38,931 nt of DNA from an uncultured bacterium (GTDB taxonomy: Bacteria > Patescibacteriota > Minisyncoccia > Minisyncoccales > Minisyncoccaceae): assembly GCA_937870835.1 (NCBI GenBank), contig CALMWW010000005.1, positions 1-38,931 of the forward strand, read 5' to 3'. Below are positions 1 through 7,072 of the stretch, one piece after another. Position numbers and translations under genes: made by a program. The number at the start of each line of letters is the position of its first letter. Position 1 is the first letter of the stretch. The notes below the pieces were generated by a model. That model was not told the origin of the DNA and searched no databases. It was given only the letters and a program-made list of their open reading frames with translations.

Positions 1-2
1 TG

Positions 3-58
3 TGATGTTTACGGGGTCAGACCCCAAGGGCATTGGGGGGTCTGACCCCTAAACATCA
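3..58. repeat. REP-like inverted repeat with GGGGTCAGACCCC cores
   Basis: The left arm TGATGTTTACGGGGTCAGAC (continuing CCC, 3-25) is matched by the reverse complement of about 36-58, differing by one inserted base, so a single strand could fold into a long hairpin around a short loop near 26-35. Each arm carries its own small palindrome, GGGGTC-A-GACCCC. Palindromes with this core resemble REP/RAYT-type dispersed repeats; that assignment is from memory of such motifs and not proven here. No transposase is visible, but the window edge cuts the region. Confidence 0.7.
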
Positions 59-117
59 CCCAGTATAAAGACCTAAACATCACCCAGGTATAAAGAGGCA
101 TAAAGACCTAAACATTA
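48..117. repeat. Short direct repeats, CCTAAACATCACCCAG unit
   Basis: CCTAAACATCACCCAG occurs at 48-63 and 72-87, each followed by (G)TATAAAGA, and a shortened copy CCTAAACATT sits at 108-117 after another ATAAAGA. The unit shares the TGATGTTTAGG end of the flanking palindromes (reverse complement), so this looks like a decayed tandem array of the same element. Spacers are too short and irregular for a CRISPR. Confidence 0.65.
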
Positions 118-134
118 TTTTTTCCTTTTTCAAA

Positions 135-161
135 ATGTTTAGGGGTCTGACCCCCAAACAT
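135..161. repeat. Near-perfect REP-like palindrome downstream of elp3
   Basis: ATGTTTAGGGGTC (135-147), a central T (148) and GACCCCCAAACAT (149-161) form a 13-bp stem with one mismatch. It lies just beyond the elp3 stop codon. It could stop elp3 transcription, but no U-tract follows in the leftward direction, so a dispersed repeat is the better reading. Confidence 0.7.
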
Positions 162-172
162 CATTCTAAACA

Positions 173-1831
173 TCAGGATTTTAAAAGTTTTATCATATAG
201 CCATTTTTAAGCCGATAACCTAAGCGGCGATAATAATCTCTTACTCCTGCTCCAGAAATTATTGCGATTTTTTTGTAGCCAGCTTGTTTGGCTATTTTTT
301 CCGCCTTATAAATCAATTTTTTACCCAAACCTCTATGTTGGACTGGCGCATTTTTTTTATTAATTAAAGCTGTTGGACCATAAGTGTGGAGTTCTCTAAT
401 CAAAGCCGTCTTTTTTAATTCCGAGGGGAAAGAGTTAGTTGATGAATAAAATTTTAATATATTTTGAAAGGGAAGACGGAGGCGCAATAAACTATACAAA
501 TATTTTCTTTTTTTATCTTCAAAAGTTAAAAGTATTTCTTTTCCATTAGAGGCCTCGTAATCTTCTTGGAAGAGGTAAATATTTTTTAGGGAAATTTTTT
601 CATTTTCTTTTTTATTTTGAACTTCGCGGCAACGGATACATTGGCAATGCCAATTTTCTTTTTGCATCTCTTGTTCAAGCACTTGACGCAAATTAGAGAT
701 TTTAGTTCCTCCCTCTACGATTAAAGGCGAGGGGATGTCGCGGATAATTCGTTCAATTCTTACATAGCGAGGGGTAATTTTTTTAATAGCTTTTAAGGTG
801 TTAATTAAAACTTCTTTAGAACAAGGACTATATTTTCCTTGTTGGTATTTTTGATATAAAGCAGCTTGTTTTACTAAAGCGCAAGGATAAATTTTTAAGC
901 AGTCTGGCTTAAAGTCGGGATTATTAAATATTTCTTGGAACATCTGAATATCTTTTTCAGGACTAGAATCATAAAGATTAAGCATCATTTGATAAGAAAC
1001 CTTAAAACCAAAATTTTTTAAAATTTGAGTAGCTTGAATTATTTCTTTAACTCCATGCCCTCGTTGGTTTTGTTTTAAGATATTGTCATCAACAGCTTGG
1101 ACACCGAGTTCTATTTTAGTGGCTCCTAATTGGCGCATTCGTTCAGCTTCTTTAATATCAATATAATCTGGCCTTGTTTCAAAAGATAGGGCCACTATTC
1201 TGTGTTTAGCTTTTTCATTTTTCTTTTGCGCAATTTTTAATTTTTTCCATAAATTAGCTTCGCTTAATTTTTTATCATTTGAATTATTTTTATCTTGATT
1301 GCAAGCATCAAATATTTTTTTACAAAACCAAACTTGATATTTTTTAGGATACGCAGACCAAGTCGCGCCAATTATTCTTACTTCTATTTTATCAGTGGGA
1401 TGACCGCCTAAACTTAACATTTCTAAACGTTTTTGAATTTGTAAATATGGGTCAAAATTTAATTTTTTAGCTCTTTCAGCCGCTGGTTCGCCCGGTAAAT
1501 AGCTGCGCGGAAAATTAGGCGTGTTAGGGCAATATAAACAATTGCCCGGGCAAGGATATGGTTTAGTTAATACTGAAACATTTACTACACCGGACAAAGA
1601 ACGGACCGGCCGAGTTGTTAATAATTTTTCTAAGTTTTTATTAGGAGCAATACTTTTTTCTTTAACTAAATTGTGATATGCTTTTAAGAGAGCGATATTG
1701 GTTGAACAAGGAATTTTTTTTAATTTAGAAATTTTTCTTTTTACCATTGCTAAATCATCCGCGCTGTAAGCGTTTATATTAAGAAGTTCTTTGATGATTA
1801 ATTGATTGTTTTTTTCATTATCGTTTTTCAT
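173..1831 (-). CDS. elp3: Elp3 family radical SAM/GNAT tRNA uridine-34 carboxymethyl-type enzyme
   Basis: This 552-residue protein has the full Elp3 architecture. A radical-SAM domain carries the cluster motif C94-PGN-C98-LY-C101, followed by the family-typical segment around GEPAAERAKKLNFDPY. A Cys motif typical of Elp3 is at C396-Q-C398-IR-C401. A C-terminal GNAT acetyltransferase domain has the acetyl-CoA loop QHRGLG (498-503) and the RDYYRRLGY segment near the end. Known family role: Elp3 uses acetyl-CoA and a SAM radical to make 5-carboxymethyl-type modifications on wobble U34 of tRNA. Eukaryotes need the Elongator complex, whereas archaeal and some bacterial Elp3 proteins act alone; no other Elongator subunits are seen here. 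The ATG at 1831 is only 13 bases from the start of the divergent Trm9-like gene, which suggests a functional pair. The stop is TGA at 173-175. Confidence 0.95.
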   Translation of the reverse strand: MKNDNEKNNQLIIKELLNINAYSADDLAMVKRKISKLKKIPCSTNIALLKAYHNLVKEKSIAPNKNLEKLLTTRPVRSLSGVVNVSVLTKPYPCPGNCLYCPNTPNFPRSYLPGEPAAERAKKLNFDPYLQIQKRLEMLSLGGHPTDKIEVRIIGATWSAYPKKYQVWFCKKIFDACNQDKNNSNDKKLSEANLWKKLKIAQKKNEKAKHRIVALSFETRPDYIDIKEAERMRQLGATKIELGVQAVDDNILKQNQRGHGVKEIIQATQILKNFGFKVSYQMMLNLYDSSPEKDIQMFQEIFNNPDFKPDCLKIYPCALVKQAALYQKYQQGKYSPCSKEVLINTLKAIKKITPRYVRIERIIRDIPSPLIVEGGTKISNLRQVLEQEMQKENWHCQCIRCREVQNKKENEKISLKNIYLFQEDYEASNGKEILLTFEDKKRKYLYSLLRLRLPFQNILKFYSSTNSFPSELKKTALIRELHTYGPTALINKKNAPVQHRGLGKKLIYKAEKIAKQAGYKKIAIISGAGVRDYYRRLGYRLKNGYMIKLLKS

Positions 1832-1844
1832 AAAAAAATAAAAA

Positions 1845-2540
1845 ATGGAACAAGAATTAGCTAAAATTATTTTAGAAAAAACTGCGGACGATTACAATCG
1901 GATAGCCGCAAAATATTCTCAAGTTCGGGAAAAAAACTGGAAAGAAATGAATTTTCTTTTTGAGAATTATCTTCAGCCCAAAGATCGGGTCTTGGATTTG
2001 GGTTGCGGAAATGGCCGATTTTACGAAAATTTTGTCTCTCAAGATGTTGAATATTGGGGCACTGATTTTTCTGAAGAAATTCTTAAAATTGCTCAAAAAA
2101 ATTATCCGCTGGGACGGTTTGATTTAGCAGACGCTTTAAATTTGCCTTATGAAACCGAGTTTTTTGATAAAGTTTATAGTTTGGCGGTTCTTCACCATAT
2201 TCCTTCTTTGGAATTTCGTTTAGAATTTTTAAAAGAAGCTAAACGGGTTTTAAGATTAGGCGGTCTTCTTATATTAACAGTTTGGGATTTAAAAGAAAAG
2301 AGGAAAAAACGAAAATTTAATTTTTTAACTTGGTATTGGGAATTAGGATTAGATAAAGGCGATATGTTTTTGCCATGGTATGGGGTTAACGATGCTTATT
2401 TTCATTGTTTTGACCTGAAAGAATTAGTTGAATTAGTGGAAATGGTTGGATTGAAAATAATTAGAAAGGGGGAAATAAGGGTGGGAGAAAGGCCTTATAA
2501 TAATTTTTATGTAGTTGCCCAAAAAATAGATATAGAATAA
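1845..2540 (+). CDS. SAM-dependent methyltransferase, Trm9/ALKBH8-MT-like (putative tRNA U34 methyltransferase)
   Basis: A class I methyltransferase of 231 residues. Motif I is DLGCGNG (51-57), preceded by YNRIAAKYSQVREKNW (17-32), which resembles the YxxIAxxFSxTRxxPW start of Trm9 and the ALKBH8 methyltransferase domain. Further Trm9-like features are VLHH (115-118), LILTVWDL (142-149), the FLPWYG segment (175-180) and AYFHCFDLKEL (184-194), comparable to the RYYHxxxxGEL segment of Trm9. Trm9 methylates 5-carboxymethyluridine made by Elongator, giving mcm5U. Its position head to head with elp3 supports a shared pathway; that is inference, and a generic Methyltransf_11 enzyme remains possible. 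A partner like Trm112 is not visible. The promoter must overlap the elp3 start region; TTGTTT at 1806 and CATAAA at 1829, 17 bases apart, are a weak candidate. Confidence 0.75.
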   Translation: MEQELAKIILEKTADDYNRIAAKYSQVREKNWKEMNFLFENYLQPKDRVLDLGCGNGRFYENFVSQDVEYWGTDFSEEILKIAQKNYPLGRFDLADALNLPYETEFFDKVYSLAVLHHIPSLEFRLEFLKEAKRVLRLGGLLILTVWDLKEKRKKRKFNFLTWYWELGLDKGDMFLPWYGVNDAYFHCFDLKELVELVEMVGLKIIRKGEIRVGERPYNNFYVVAQKIDIE

Positions 2541-2589
2541 TTTTATTAAAATAATTAAATAAATAATAAAATAAATTAACAAAAACAAA

Positions 2590-3207
2590 ATGGAACAAAA
2601 CTCTTTTAAAATAAAAAATAAAGCAAAATATAATTTTGTTGTTTCTGGATCGGCTGATATTAAAATTTGTTGCCCTGATATTATTGAATTAAGCGAAAGA
2701 GTGGGTGCGGAGATAGCAATAAACGGGCATACTCTTATTACTGGCGCGACTAGCGGAGTGCCATATTATTGCGCTTTAGGTTGTAAAAAGGCGGGAGGAT
2801 TTAATGTGGGTTTTTCGCCAGCTGAATCTGAACTTTCCCATATTAAAAGGTATCACTTGCCAGTTGAACCATTTGATGTGATGATATATACAGGGGGAGA
2901 TTACGTGGGTCGCGATGTAACAATGACTAAAGCAGCTGACGCAGTTATTATAATTTGCGGACGAATGGGCACATTACATGAGTTTGCTACTGCTGTAGAA
3001 ACTAAAAAACCAATCGGTGTTTTAGAAAGAACTAAAGGAGTGGCTGATGAAATTAGGAATTTGATTAAACAGATTTATAGCCGTGAAAAAGAAAAAATTA
3101 TATTTGAAACAGAGCCAGAAATTTTAGTAAAAAAATTAATAAAAATTGTTGCGCAAAAGAAAAATAAAAGCAAATTATATATTAAAAATAAAAAAATAAA
3201 AAAATAG
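2590..3207 (+). CDS. LOG/SLOG Rossmann-fold protein (TIGR00725-like)
   Basis: A 205-residue protein with a nucleotide-binding Rossmann fold of the LOG (lysine decarboxylase-like) superfamily. The N-terminal strand FVVSGSAD (16-23) is followed by a glycine-rich segment LITGATSGVP (49-58) and by GRMGTLHE (124-131), a variant of the PGGxGTxxE motif that binds nucleotide in LOG phosphoribohydrolases. Known LOG proteins release free bases from nucleoside 5'-monophosphates; other SLOG proteins sense nucleotides. Replacement of PGG by CGR means substrate and activity cannot be assigned. The C-terminus is a short lysine-rich tail. The next gene follows after 8 bases, so co-transcription is likely. 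Confidence 0.7.
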   Translation: MEQNSFKIKNKAKYNFVVSGSADIKICCPDIIELSERVGAEIAINGHTLITGATSGVPYYCALGCKKAGGFNVGFSPAESELSHIKRYHLPVEPFDVMIYTGGDYVGRDVTMTKAADAVIIICGRMGTLHEFATAVETKKPIGVLERTKGVADEIRNLIKQIYSREKEKIIFETEPEILVKKLIKIVAQKKNKSKLYIKNKKIKK

Positions 3208-3215
3208 TTAATTTT

Positions 3216-3680
3216 ATGAAAAAAATTTCTAAAATTAAGATTAAAAATAATTCTCAAAAAAAAATTGTTAAATCTAAAACTAAAATCAAGATTAAAACAA
3301 AAACCAAAGCGAAAACCAAAACCAAAACCAAAACGACAAAAAGTAACATTACTCTTAAAGCAATAAAGAAAACTAAGTCAAACAAAAAGAATTTAAAAAT
3401 TATTAAATTAAAATCTAAAAATAATCAAGAAAAAAGAGTTGGTTTAGTTACTCATTATTTTAATAAAATTAAAGTTATGGCAGTAAAACTGCAAGGACCT
3501 TTATCAATTGGAGACACTATTCGAATTAAGGGCGGTCAAGGAACCAATTTTAAACAGAAAGTTTCTTCTTTAGAACTAAACAATGAAAAAATTAAGCAAG
3601 GTAAAAAAGGGCAAACAGTGGGAATTAAAACAAAAGAAAAAGTTAGAGAGGGCTACATAGTTTATAAAATAATACAGTAA
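3216..3680 (+). CDS. EF-Tu domain 2-like protein with Lys-Thr repeat tail
   Basis: A 154-residue protein in two parts. Residues 1 to about 70 are low-complexity and very basic, with alternating Lys-Thr dipeptides encoded by a tandem hexanucleotide. Residues from about 74 (RVGLVTHYFNKIKVMAVKL) to the end look like the beta-barrel of translation-factor domain 2, with the typical GPLSIGDTIRIKG and VGIKTKEKVREG segments. Similar short proteins are annotated as translation elongation factor-like in other genomes. There is no GTPase domain, so it is not a translation factor itself. An RNA- or ribosome-associated role is plausible given the basic tail but unproven. It is packed between the LOG-like gene and the EndoQ-like gene with gaps of 8 and 3 bases. 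Confidence 0.65.
   Translation: MKKISKIKIKNNSQKKIVKSKTKIKIKTKTKAKTKTKTKTTKSNITLKAIKKTKSNKKNLKIIKLKSKNNQEKRVGLVTHYFNKIKVMAVKLQGPLSIGDTIRIKGGQGTNFKQKVSSLELNNEKIKQGKKGQTVGIKTKEKVREGYIVYKIIQ
3312..3335 (+). repeat. Tandem hexanucleotide AAAACC, four units
   Basis: Three exact copies of AAAACC and one AAAACG encode the Lys-Thr run in the tail of the EF-Tu domain 2-like protein; less regular copies extend on both sides (about 3290-3342). Such runs can change length by slippage without shifting the frame. Confidence 0.8.
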
Positions 3681-3683
3681 GCT

Positions 3684-4928
3684 ATGAAATTTATCGCTGA
3701 TTTTCATCTGCATTCTAAATATTCTCGAGCAACCGGCAAAAATACTGATTTAGAGAATATAGATAAATGGGCCAAAACAAAAGGAATTCAAGTAATTACT
3801 TGTGGAGATTTTACTCACCCTATTTGGTTTAAAAATTTAGAAGAAAAATTAGAATTAGCTGAACCAGGACTTTTTAAATTAAAAGGATCTAAGACCGGAG
3901 TGCGTTTTATTTTAACCACTGAAATAAGCTGTATTTATAGCAAGAAAGGTAAAATAAGAAAAATTCATATACTTGTTTTTGCTCCTTCTCTAAAAATCGT
4001 GGAAAAATTAAATCAACGCTTGGCGGCTATTGGCAATATTTCTTCTGATGGTCGGCCAATTTTAGGCATAGATGCTATAGAATTGTTAAAAATAGTTTTA
4101 GATGTTTCTCCGGATTGTTTATTTGTACCAGCGCATTGTTTAACGCCGTGGTTTAGTATTTTTGGTTCAAAATCTGGGTTTGATTCTATTAAAGAATGTT
4201 TTGAAGATTATTCTCAATATATTTATGCTATTGAAAGCGGATTATCGGCTGACCCTGCTATGATTTGGCGAATACCTGATGGTCGGCGAGTGACTATTAT
4301 TAGCAATAGCGATGCTCATAGTGTAGAAAAAATAGGTCGGGAAGCTAATATTTTTAATACAGAAATAAATTATTTTTCTATTATAAACGCCATTAAAACA
4401 AAAAACCCAAAAGAATTTTTAAGCACCATTGAATTTTATCCTCAAGAAGGCAAATATTATAATGATGGCGATAGATTATGCAATATCTCTTTAAACCCAA
4501 AAGAATCTTTAGAATATGGCGAACTTTGTCCTTCTTGCGGGAAAAAATTGGTTATTGGTGTTTTAAACAGAGTTCAAAAATTAGCTGATAAAGAAGAAGG
4601 ATTTAAACCTGACAATATTACTCCTTTTCAAAATATTGTTCCCCTAAAAGAGATTATTGCTGAAGCGTATGGAGTAGGGGTAATTTCTAAAAAAGTTCAA
4701 AATGAATATGAAAAAATTACAGCCAATTTTCCAGAATTTGAAGTTTTATTAAATGTTTCTTTAGACGATTTGAAAAATATTGCCGATAAACAAGTTATAG
4801 AAGGAATAAAGCGGGTTAGAAATGGAGAAGTAAAAATTCAACCTGGTTTTGATGGGGTTTTTGGAAAAGTAAAAATATTTTCCGATATTGAAAAACAAGA
4901 ATCAATTCGTCAAGGCCGACTTTTATAA
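3684..4928 (+). CDS. Endonuclease Q-like PHP-domain protein
   Basis: A PHP-superfamily phosphoesterase of 414 residues with metal-binding residues in the expected order: DFHLHS (H8, H10), GDFTHP (D42, H45), E80, H95, AHCLTPWF (H151) and SNSDAH (D210, H212). A Cys cluster with C266 and CPSCGK (C282, C285) follows, then IGVLNRVQKLADKEEG, a layout typical of EndoQ. The family, described in Thermococcales and a few bacteria, cuts DNA 5' of deaminated bases such as uracil and hypoxanthine. The C-terminus ends in a Gly-rich GFDGVFGKVKIF segment. Many related proteins are annotated as UvrD-like helicase, but no helicase domain exists here. The histidine I recall just before the first cysteine in archaeal EndoQ appears as Asp (DGDRLC), so zinc ligation may differ. 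Confidence 0.82.
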   Translation: MKFIADFHLHSKYSRATGKNTDLENIDKWAKTKGIQVITCGDFTHPIWFKNLEEKLELAEPGLFKLKGSKTGVRFILTTEISCIYSKKGKIRKIHILVFAPSLKIVEKLNQRLAAIGNISSDGRPILGIDAIELLKIVLDVSPDCLFVPAHCLTPWFSIFGSKSGFDSIKECFEDYSQYIYAIESGLSADPAMIWRIPDGRRVTIISNSDAHSVEKIGREANIFNTEINYFSIINAIKTKNPKEFLSTIEFYPQEGKYYNDGDRLCNISLNPKESLEYGELCPSCGKKLVIGVLNRVQKLADKEEGFKPDNITPFQNIVPLKEIIAEAYGVGVISKKVQNEYEKITANFPEFEVLLNVSLDDLKNIADKQVIEGIKRVRNGEVKIQPGFDGVFGKVKIFSDIEKQESIRQGRLL

Positions 4929-4952
4929 AAATAATAAATTAAAAATAAAAAT

Positions 4953-5702
4953 ATGATTATTCAAACTATTATTACTATAATTGTGCTCGTAATTTTAGCT
5001 TCTATAAAACAAGTTAATCAATATGAAAATGGACTTAAATTTACTTTAGGAAAATTTTCTGGCATTATGAAGCCGGGTTGGAATTTAGTATTTCCAATTT
5101 TTCAATCGTATAACAAAGTAGATATGCGAGTTAAAGCTGTGGATGTTCCAGACCAAGAAGCCATTACGCGGGATAATATTTCGGTTCGTGTTAATGCTGT
5201 TATTTATTATCAAATTAGCTCAGCCGAGCAAGCAATTTTAAAGGTAGAAAATTTTTATTATGCTATTTCTCAATTAGCCCAGACCACTATGAGGAATGCA
5301 ATTGGGCAGGTTGAATTAGATGAGCTTTTGTCTCAACGCAGTAAAGTTTCGGAAAGTATAAAAAATATTATTGATGAAACAGCTAAAAACTGGGGCATTA
5401 ATGTTTCCAATGTAGAATTAAAAGATATTACATTACCAGAAGAAATGAAAAGAGTGATTGGGCGCCAAGCTGAAGCAGAACGAGAAAAAAGAGCTGTTAT
5501 TATTAAGGCCGAAGGAGAAGTTGTGGCGGCTAATAATATGGCTAAAGCAGCTGAAACTCTTGCTCAAGCCGAAGGAGCATTACATTTAAGGACTTTACAA
5601 ACTATTACAGATGTAAGTTCTGATGAATCAAATACATTAATTTTTGCCGTACCCTTAGAAGTTTTGAGGGCTTTTGAAAAAATTAATAAAAAATCAGAAT
5701 AA
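4953..5702 (+). CDS. Slipin family SPFH/band 7 protein
   Basis: A stomatin-like membrane scaffold of 249 residues. One N-terminal membrane segment (about residues 2-18) is followed by the SPFH domain starting at QVNQYENGLKFTLGKF. Typical slipin signatures are the KVDMRVKAVDVPDQEAITRDN block, TTMRNAIGQVELDELLSQR, and a helical KRVIGRQAEAEREKRA segment followed by Ala/Glu-rich coiled coil. Family members oligomerise on the inner membrane and often work with NfeD proteases; no NfeD gene is adjacent. The gene ends at a perfect bidirectional terminator shared with convergent mltG. Confidence 0.92.
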   Translation: MIIQTIITIIVLVILASIKQVNQYENGLKFTLGKFSGIMKPGWNLVFPIFQSYNKVDMRVKAVDVPDQEAITRDNISVRVNAVIYYQISSAEQAILKVENFYYAISQLAQTTMRNAIGQVELDELLSQRSKVSESIKNIIDETAKNWGINVSNVELKDITLPEEMKRVIGRQAEAEREKRAVIIKAEGEVVAANNMAKAAETLAQAEGALHLRTLQTITDVSSDESNTLIFAVPLEVLRAFEKINKKSE

Positions 5703-5721
5703 TTAAATTTTGTAAATTTAT

Positions 5722-5754
5722 AAAAGCTTCAGCTAGTAACTAGCTGAAGCTTTT
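5722..5754. terminator. Bidirectional intrinsic terminator between slipin gene and mltG
   Basis: AAAAGCTTCAGCTAG (5722-5736), loop TAA, and CTAGCTGAAGCTTTT (5740-5754) form a perfect 15-bp stem. The A/T ends supply U-runs in both directions. The mltG stop codon lies at the edge of the stem. Confidence 0.92.
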
Positions 5755-6799
5755 AATTTAGATATTTATTTTTAGCAATAACATGCTCTGTAAAATTTTT
5801 ACTATATACAGTTTCTCCGCTTGGTTTAGAAAGATAATACCAGTAATCGCTTGGAGCAGGATAAATTGCCGCTATTAAACTATCTAATCCGGGATTGGAA
5901 ATCGGTCCAATTGGCAACCCTTTATATTTGTAAGTATTATAAGGAGAATCTATTTCAGTAAATTTTGTATAAATATTATCGGGGTTTTGAATTTGCAAAG
6001 CATATAAAATTGTGGCATCAGCTTGTAATGGTTGACCATTTCTAAGTCTTTTCCAAAGAATTCCTGCAACAATTTTTTTATCGTCTAATGTTTTAACTTC
6101 TTTTTCTAATATAGAGGCCATAGTAACAATTTCGTAAATACTTTTATTTTGTTTTTTTATATCCTCTCTCATTTGCGGAGTAAGTTTATTGTCAAAATTA
6201 ATTAACATTTGGGTAACAATATTTTCTAACGAAGCATCAATAGAAACATAATATGTATCTGGAAAAAGAAATCCTTCTAAACTTGCTTGCGCTGGGCAGT
6301 CTTCTAAAAATTTAAACTGGGGAACCAAAGTATTATGAAAAGCAGCGTTTTTATTTTGAGCTTCTGCCGGCTTGCCGGTAATATTATAAAAATCTTGAAT
6401 AGTGCCAAAATTTTGAGATTGTAGATAAGCGCCTATTTTTGCTAAATCCCATCCTTCTACAATGGTTAGCTTAAGTTGGGCAGTTTTTCCGTTAGTTAAT
6501 ATCTCTGCAATTTGACGGCCAGTCATATTAGAGCTAATTTCATAAGCTCCAGCTTTTATATTTTTTAAATTTCCTGACGCGAAAAGGTAGGCTAGTAAGG
6601 GATAAGGATCGCTCAAAATGTTTTGACGAGCTAAATCAAAAGCCACCTCTTTGGCTGATGAAGATGGCTTAACCCTATAAATAATATCAATTTGTTTCAG
6701 ATTAGAATGATTATAAATGCCGTCGTAAAAATAATAAGCTGTAGAAAAAATAGTAAGGGCGATAAGAATTATAATAATATTTCTAAGTAAATGTGTCAT
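5753..6799 (-). CDS. mltG: Endolytic murein transglycosylase MltG (YceG-like)
   Basis: A 348-residue inner-membrane protein with one N-terminal membrane helix (about residues 5-25) and an outward catalytic region. Family signatures: EGFLFPDTY (175-183), the catalytic Glu region MASILEKE (227-234; E232 or E234), LQADATILYAL, and DSPYNTYKYKGLPIGPISNPG. MltG cuts nascent glycan strands and is thought to end their polymerisation, so this organism makes peptidoglycan. Length and domain order are normal, with a LysM-like segment between the helix and the catalytic core. It is transcribed leftward from a near-consensus promoter only about nine bases before its ATG (see 6809-6837). Confidence 0.95.
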   Translation of the reverse strand: MTHLLRNIIIILIALTIFSTAYYFYDGIYNHSNLKQIDIIYRVKPSSSAKEVAFDLARQNILSDPYPLLAYLFASGNLKNIKAGAYEISSNMTGRQIAEILTNGKTAQLKLTIVEGWDLAKIGAYLQSQNFGTIQDFYNITGKPAEAQNKNAAFHNTLVPQFKFLEDCPAQASLEGFLFPDTYYVSIDASLENIVTQMLINFDNKLTPQMREDIKKQNKSIYEIVTMASILEKEVKTLDDKKIVAGILWKRLRNGQPLQADATILYALQIQNPDNIYTKFTEIDSPYNTYKYKGLPIGPISNPGLDSLIAAIYPAPSDYWYYLSKPSGETVYSKNFTEHVIAKNKYLN

Positions 6800-6808
6800 T
6801 GCTTTTAT

Positions 6809-6837
6809 ATTGTAAATAAAAAATGTCTTTTAGTCAA
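6809..6837 (-). promoter_or_regulatory. Promoter of mltG, apparently leaderless
   Basis: On the minus strand TTGACT (6837-6832) and TACAAT (6814-6809) are 17 bases apart. The expected start point, near 6802, is about three bases before the ATG at 6799, so the message would have almost no leader. Confidence 0.75.
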
Positions 6838-6838
6838 T

Positions 6839-6868
6839 TTGACAAATTTAAGCAAGAGAGTATATTAT
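6839..6868 (+). promoter_or_regulatory. Sigma-70 type promoter of the small unit upstream of greA
   Basis: TTGACA (6839-6844) is a perfect -35 box. The -10 is TATATT (6861-6866, spacer 16) or TATTAT (6863-6868, spacer 18). It stands back to back with the mltG promoter: the two -35 boxes are one base apart within GTCAATTTGAC. Confidence 0.8.
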
Positions 6869-6884
6869 AGATAAATAAAAAATT

Positions 6885-6977
6885 ATGAACACCCCTTTAA
6901 AAATAAAAGCTTATCAAACAAATTGGGAGACTAAATTGATTACTTTAGTCGTTTTAAGCTTTTTGGCAAAGACATAG
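6885..6977 (+). CDS. Possible 30-residue peptide (alternatively part of a structured RNA)
   Basis: A short open frame from ATG to TAG. The bases before the ATG (AAATAAAAAATT) match the A/T-rich context seen before many real genes here. The peptide would have a polar start (MNTPLKIKAYQTNWE) and a hydrophobic stretch (LITLVVLSFLA). The same bases form nested stems, so a non-coding role is equally likely. No homolog is recognised. Confidence 0.35.
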   Translation: MNTPLKIKAYQTNWETKLITLVVLSFLAKT

Positions 6978-7013
6978 AGGGTGTTTAATTAAATAATAAT
7001 TATAGTTTAATAT

Positions 7014-7040
7014 AAACCCCTCTAAAAGAGAGGGTTTCTT
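7014..7040 (+). terminator. Intrinsic terminator-like hairpin before greA
   Basis: AAACCCCTCT pairs with AGAGAGGGTTT with one bulged A and a loop of about three A residues, followed by TTTCTT. It ends the small unit or acts as an attenuator 33 bases before the GreA-family start codon. Confidence 0.65.
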
Positions 7041-7072
7041 AATTTAATAATAAAAAATAAAATTCAAGACTT

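Larger units (their letters stand above)
6873..7040 (+). ncRNA. Candidate structured small RNA or greA leader
   Basis: Downstream of a consensus promoter, three perfectly nested stems can form: TGAACACCC with GGGTGTTTA (6886-6894 and 6979-6987, one G-U), AAAAGCTTA with TAAGCTTTT (6905-6913 and 6955-6963), and GACTAAA with TTTAGTC (6929-6935 and 6944-6950). A terminator-like hairpin at about 7014-7037 follows. No match to 6S, SRP, RNase P or tmRNA landmarks was seen. It could be an independent RNA or an attenuated leader of the GreA gene. Ends are approximate. Confidence 0.45.

Noticed and set aside
1-172. CRISPR array
   Set aside because: Repeat copies are too few, units unequal, and spacers short or absent; the palindromic cores fit REP-like elements better.
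6873-7040. 6S RNA, SRP RNA or a second tmRNA
   Set aside because: No closing stem joining both ends with a large central bubble, no SRP tetraloop domain, and no tRNA-like ends.
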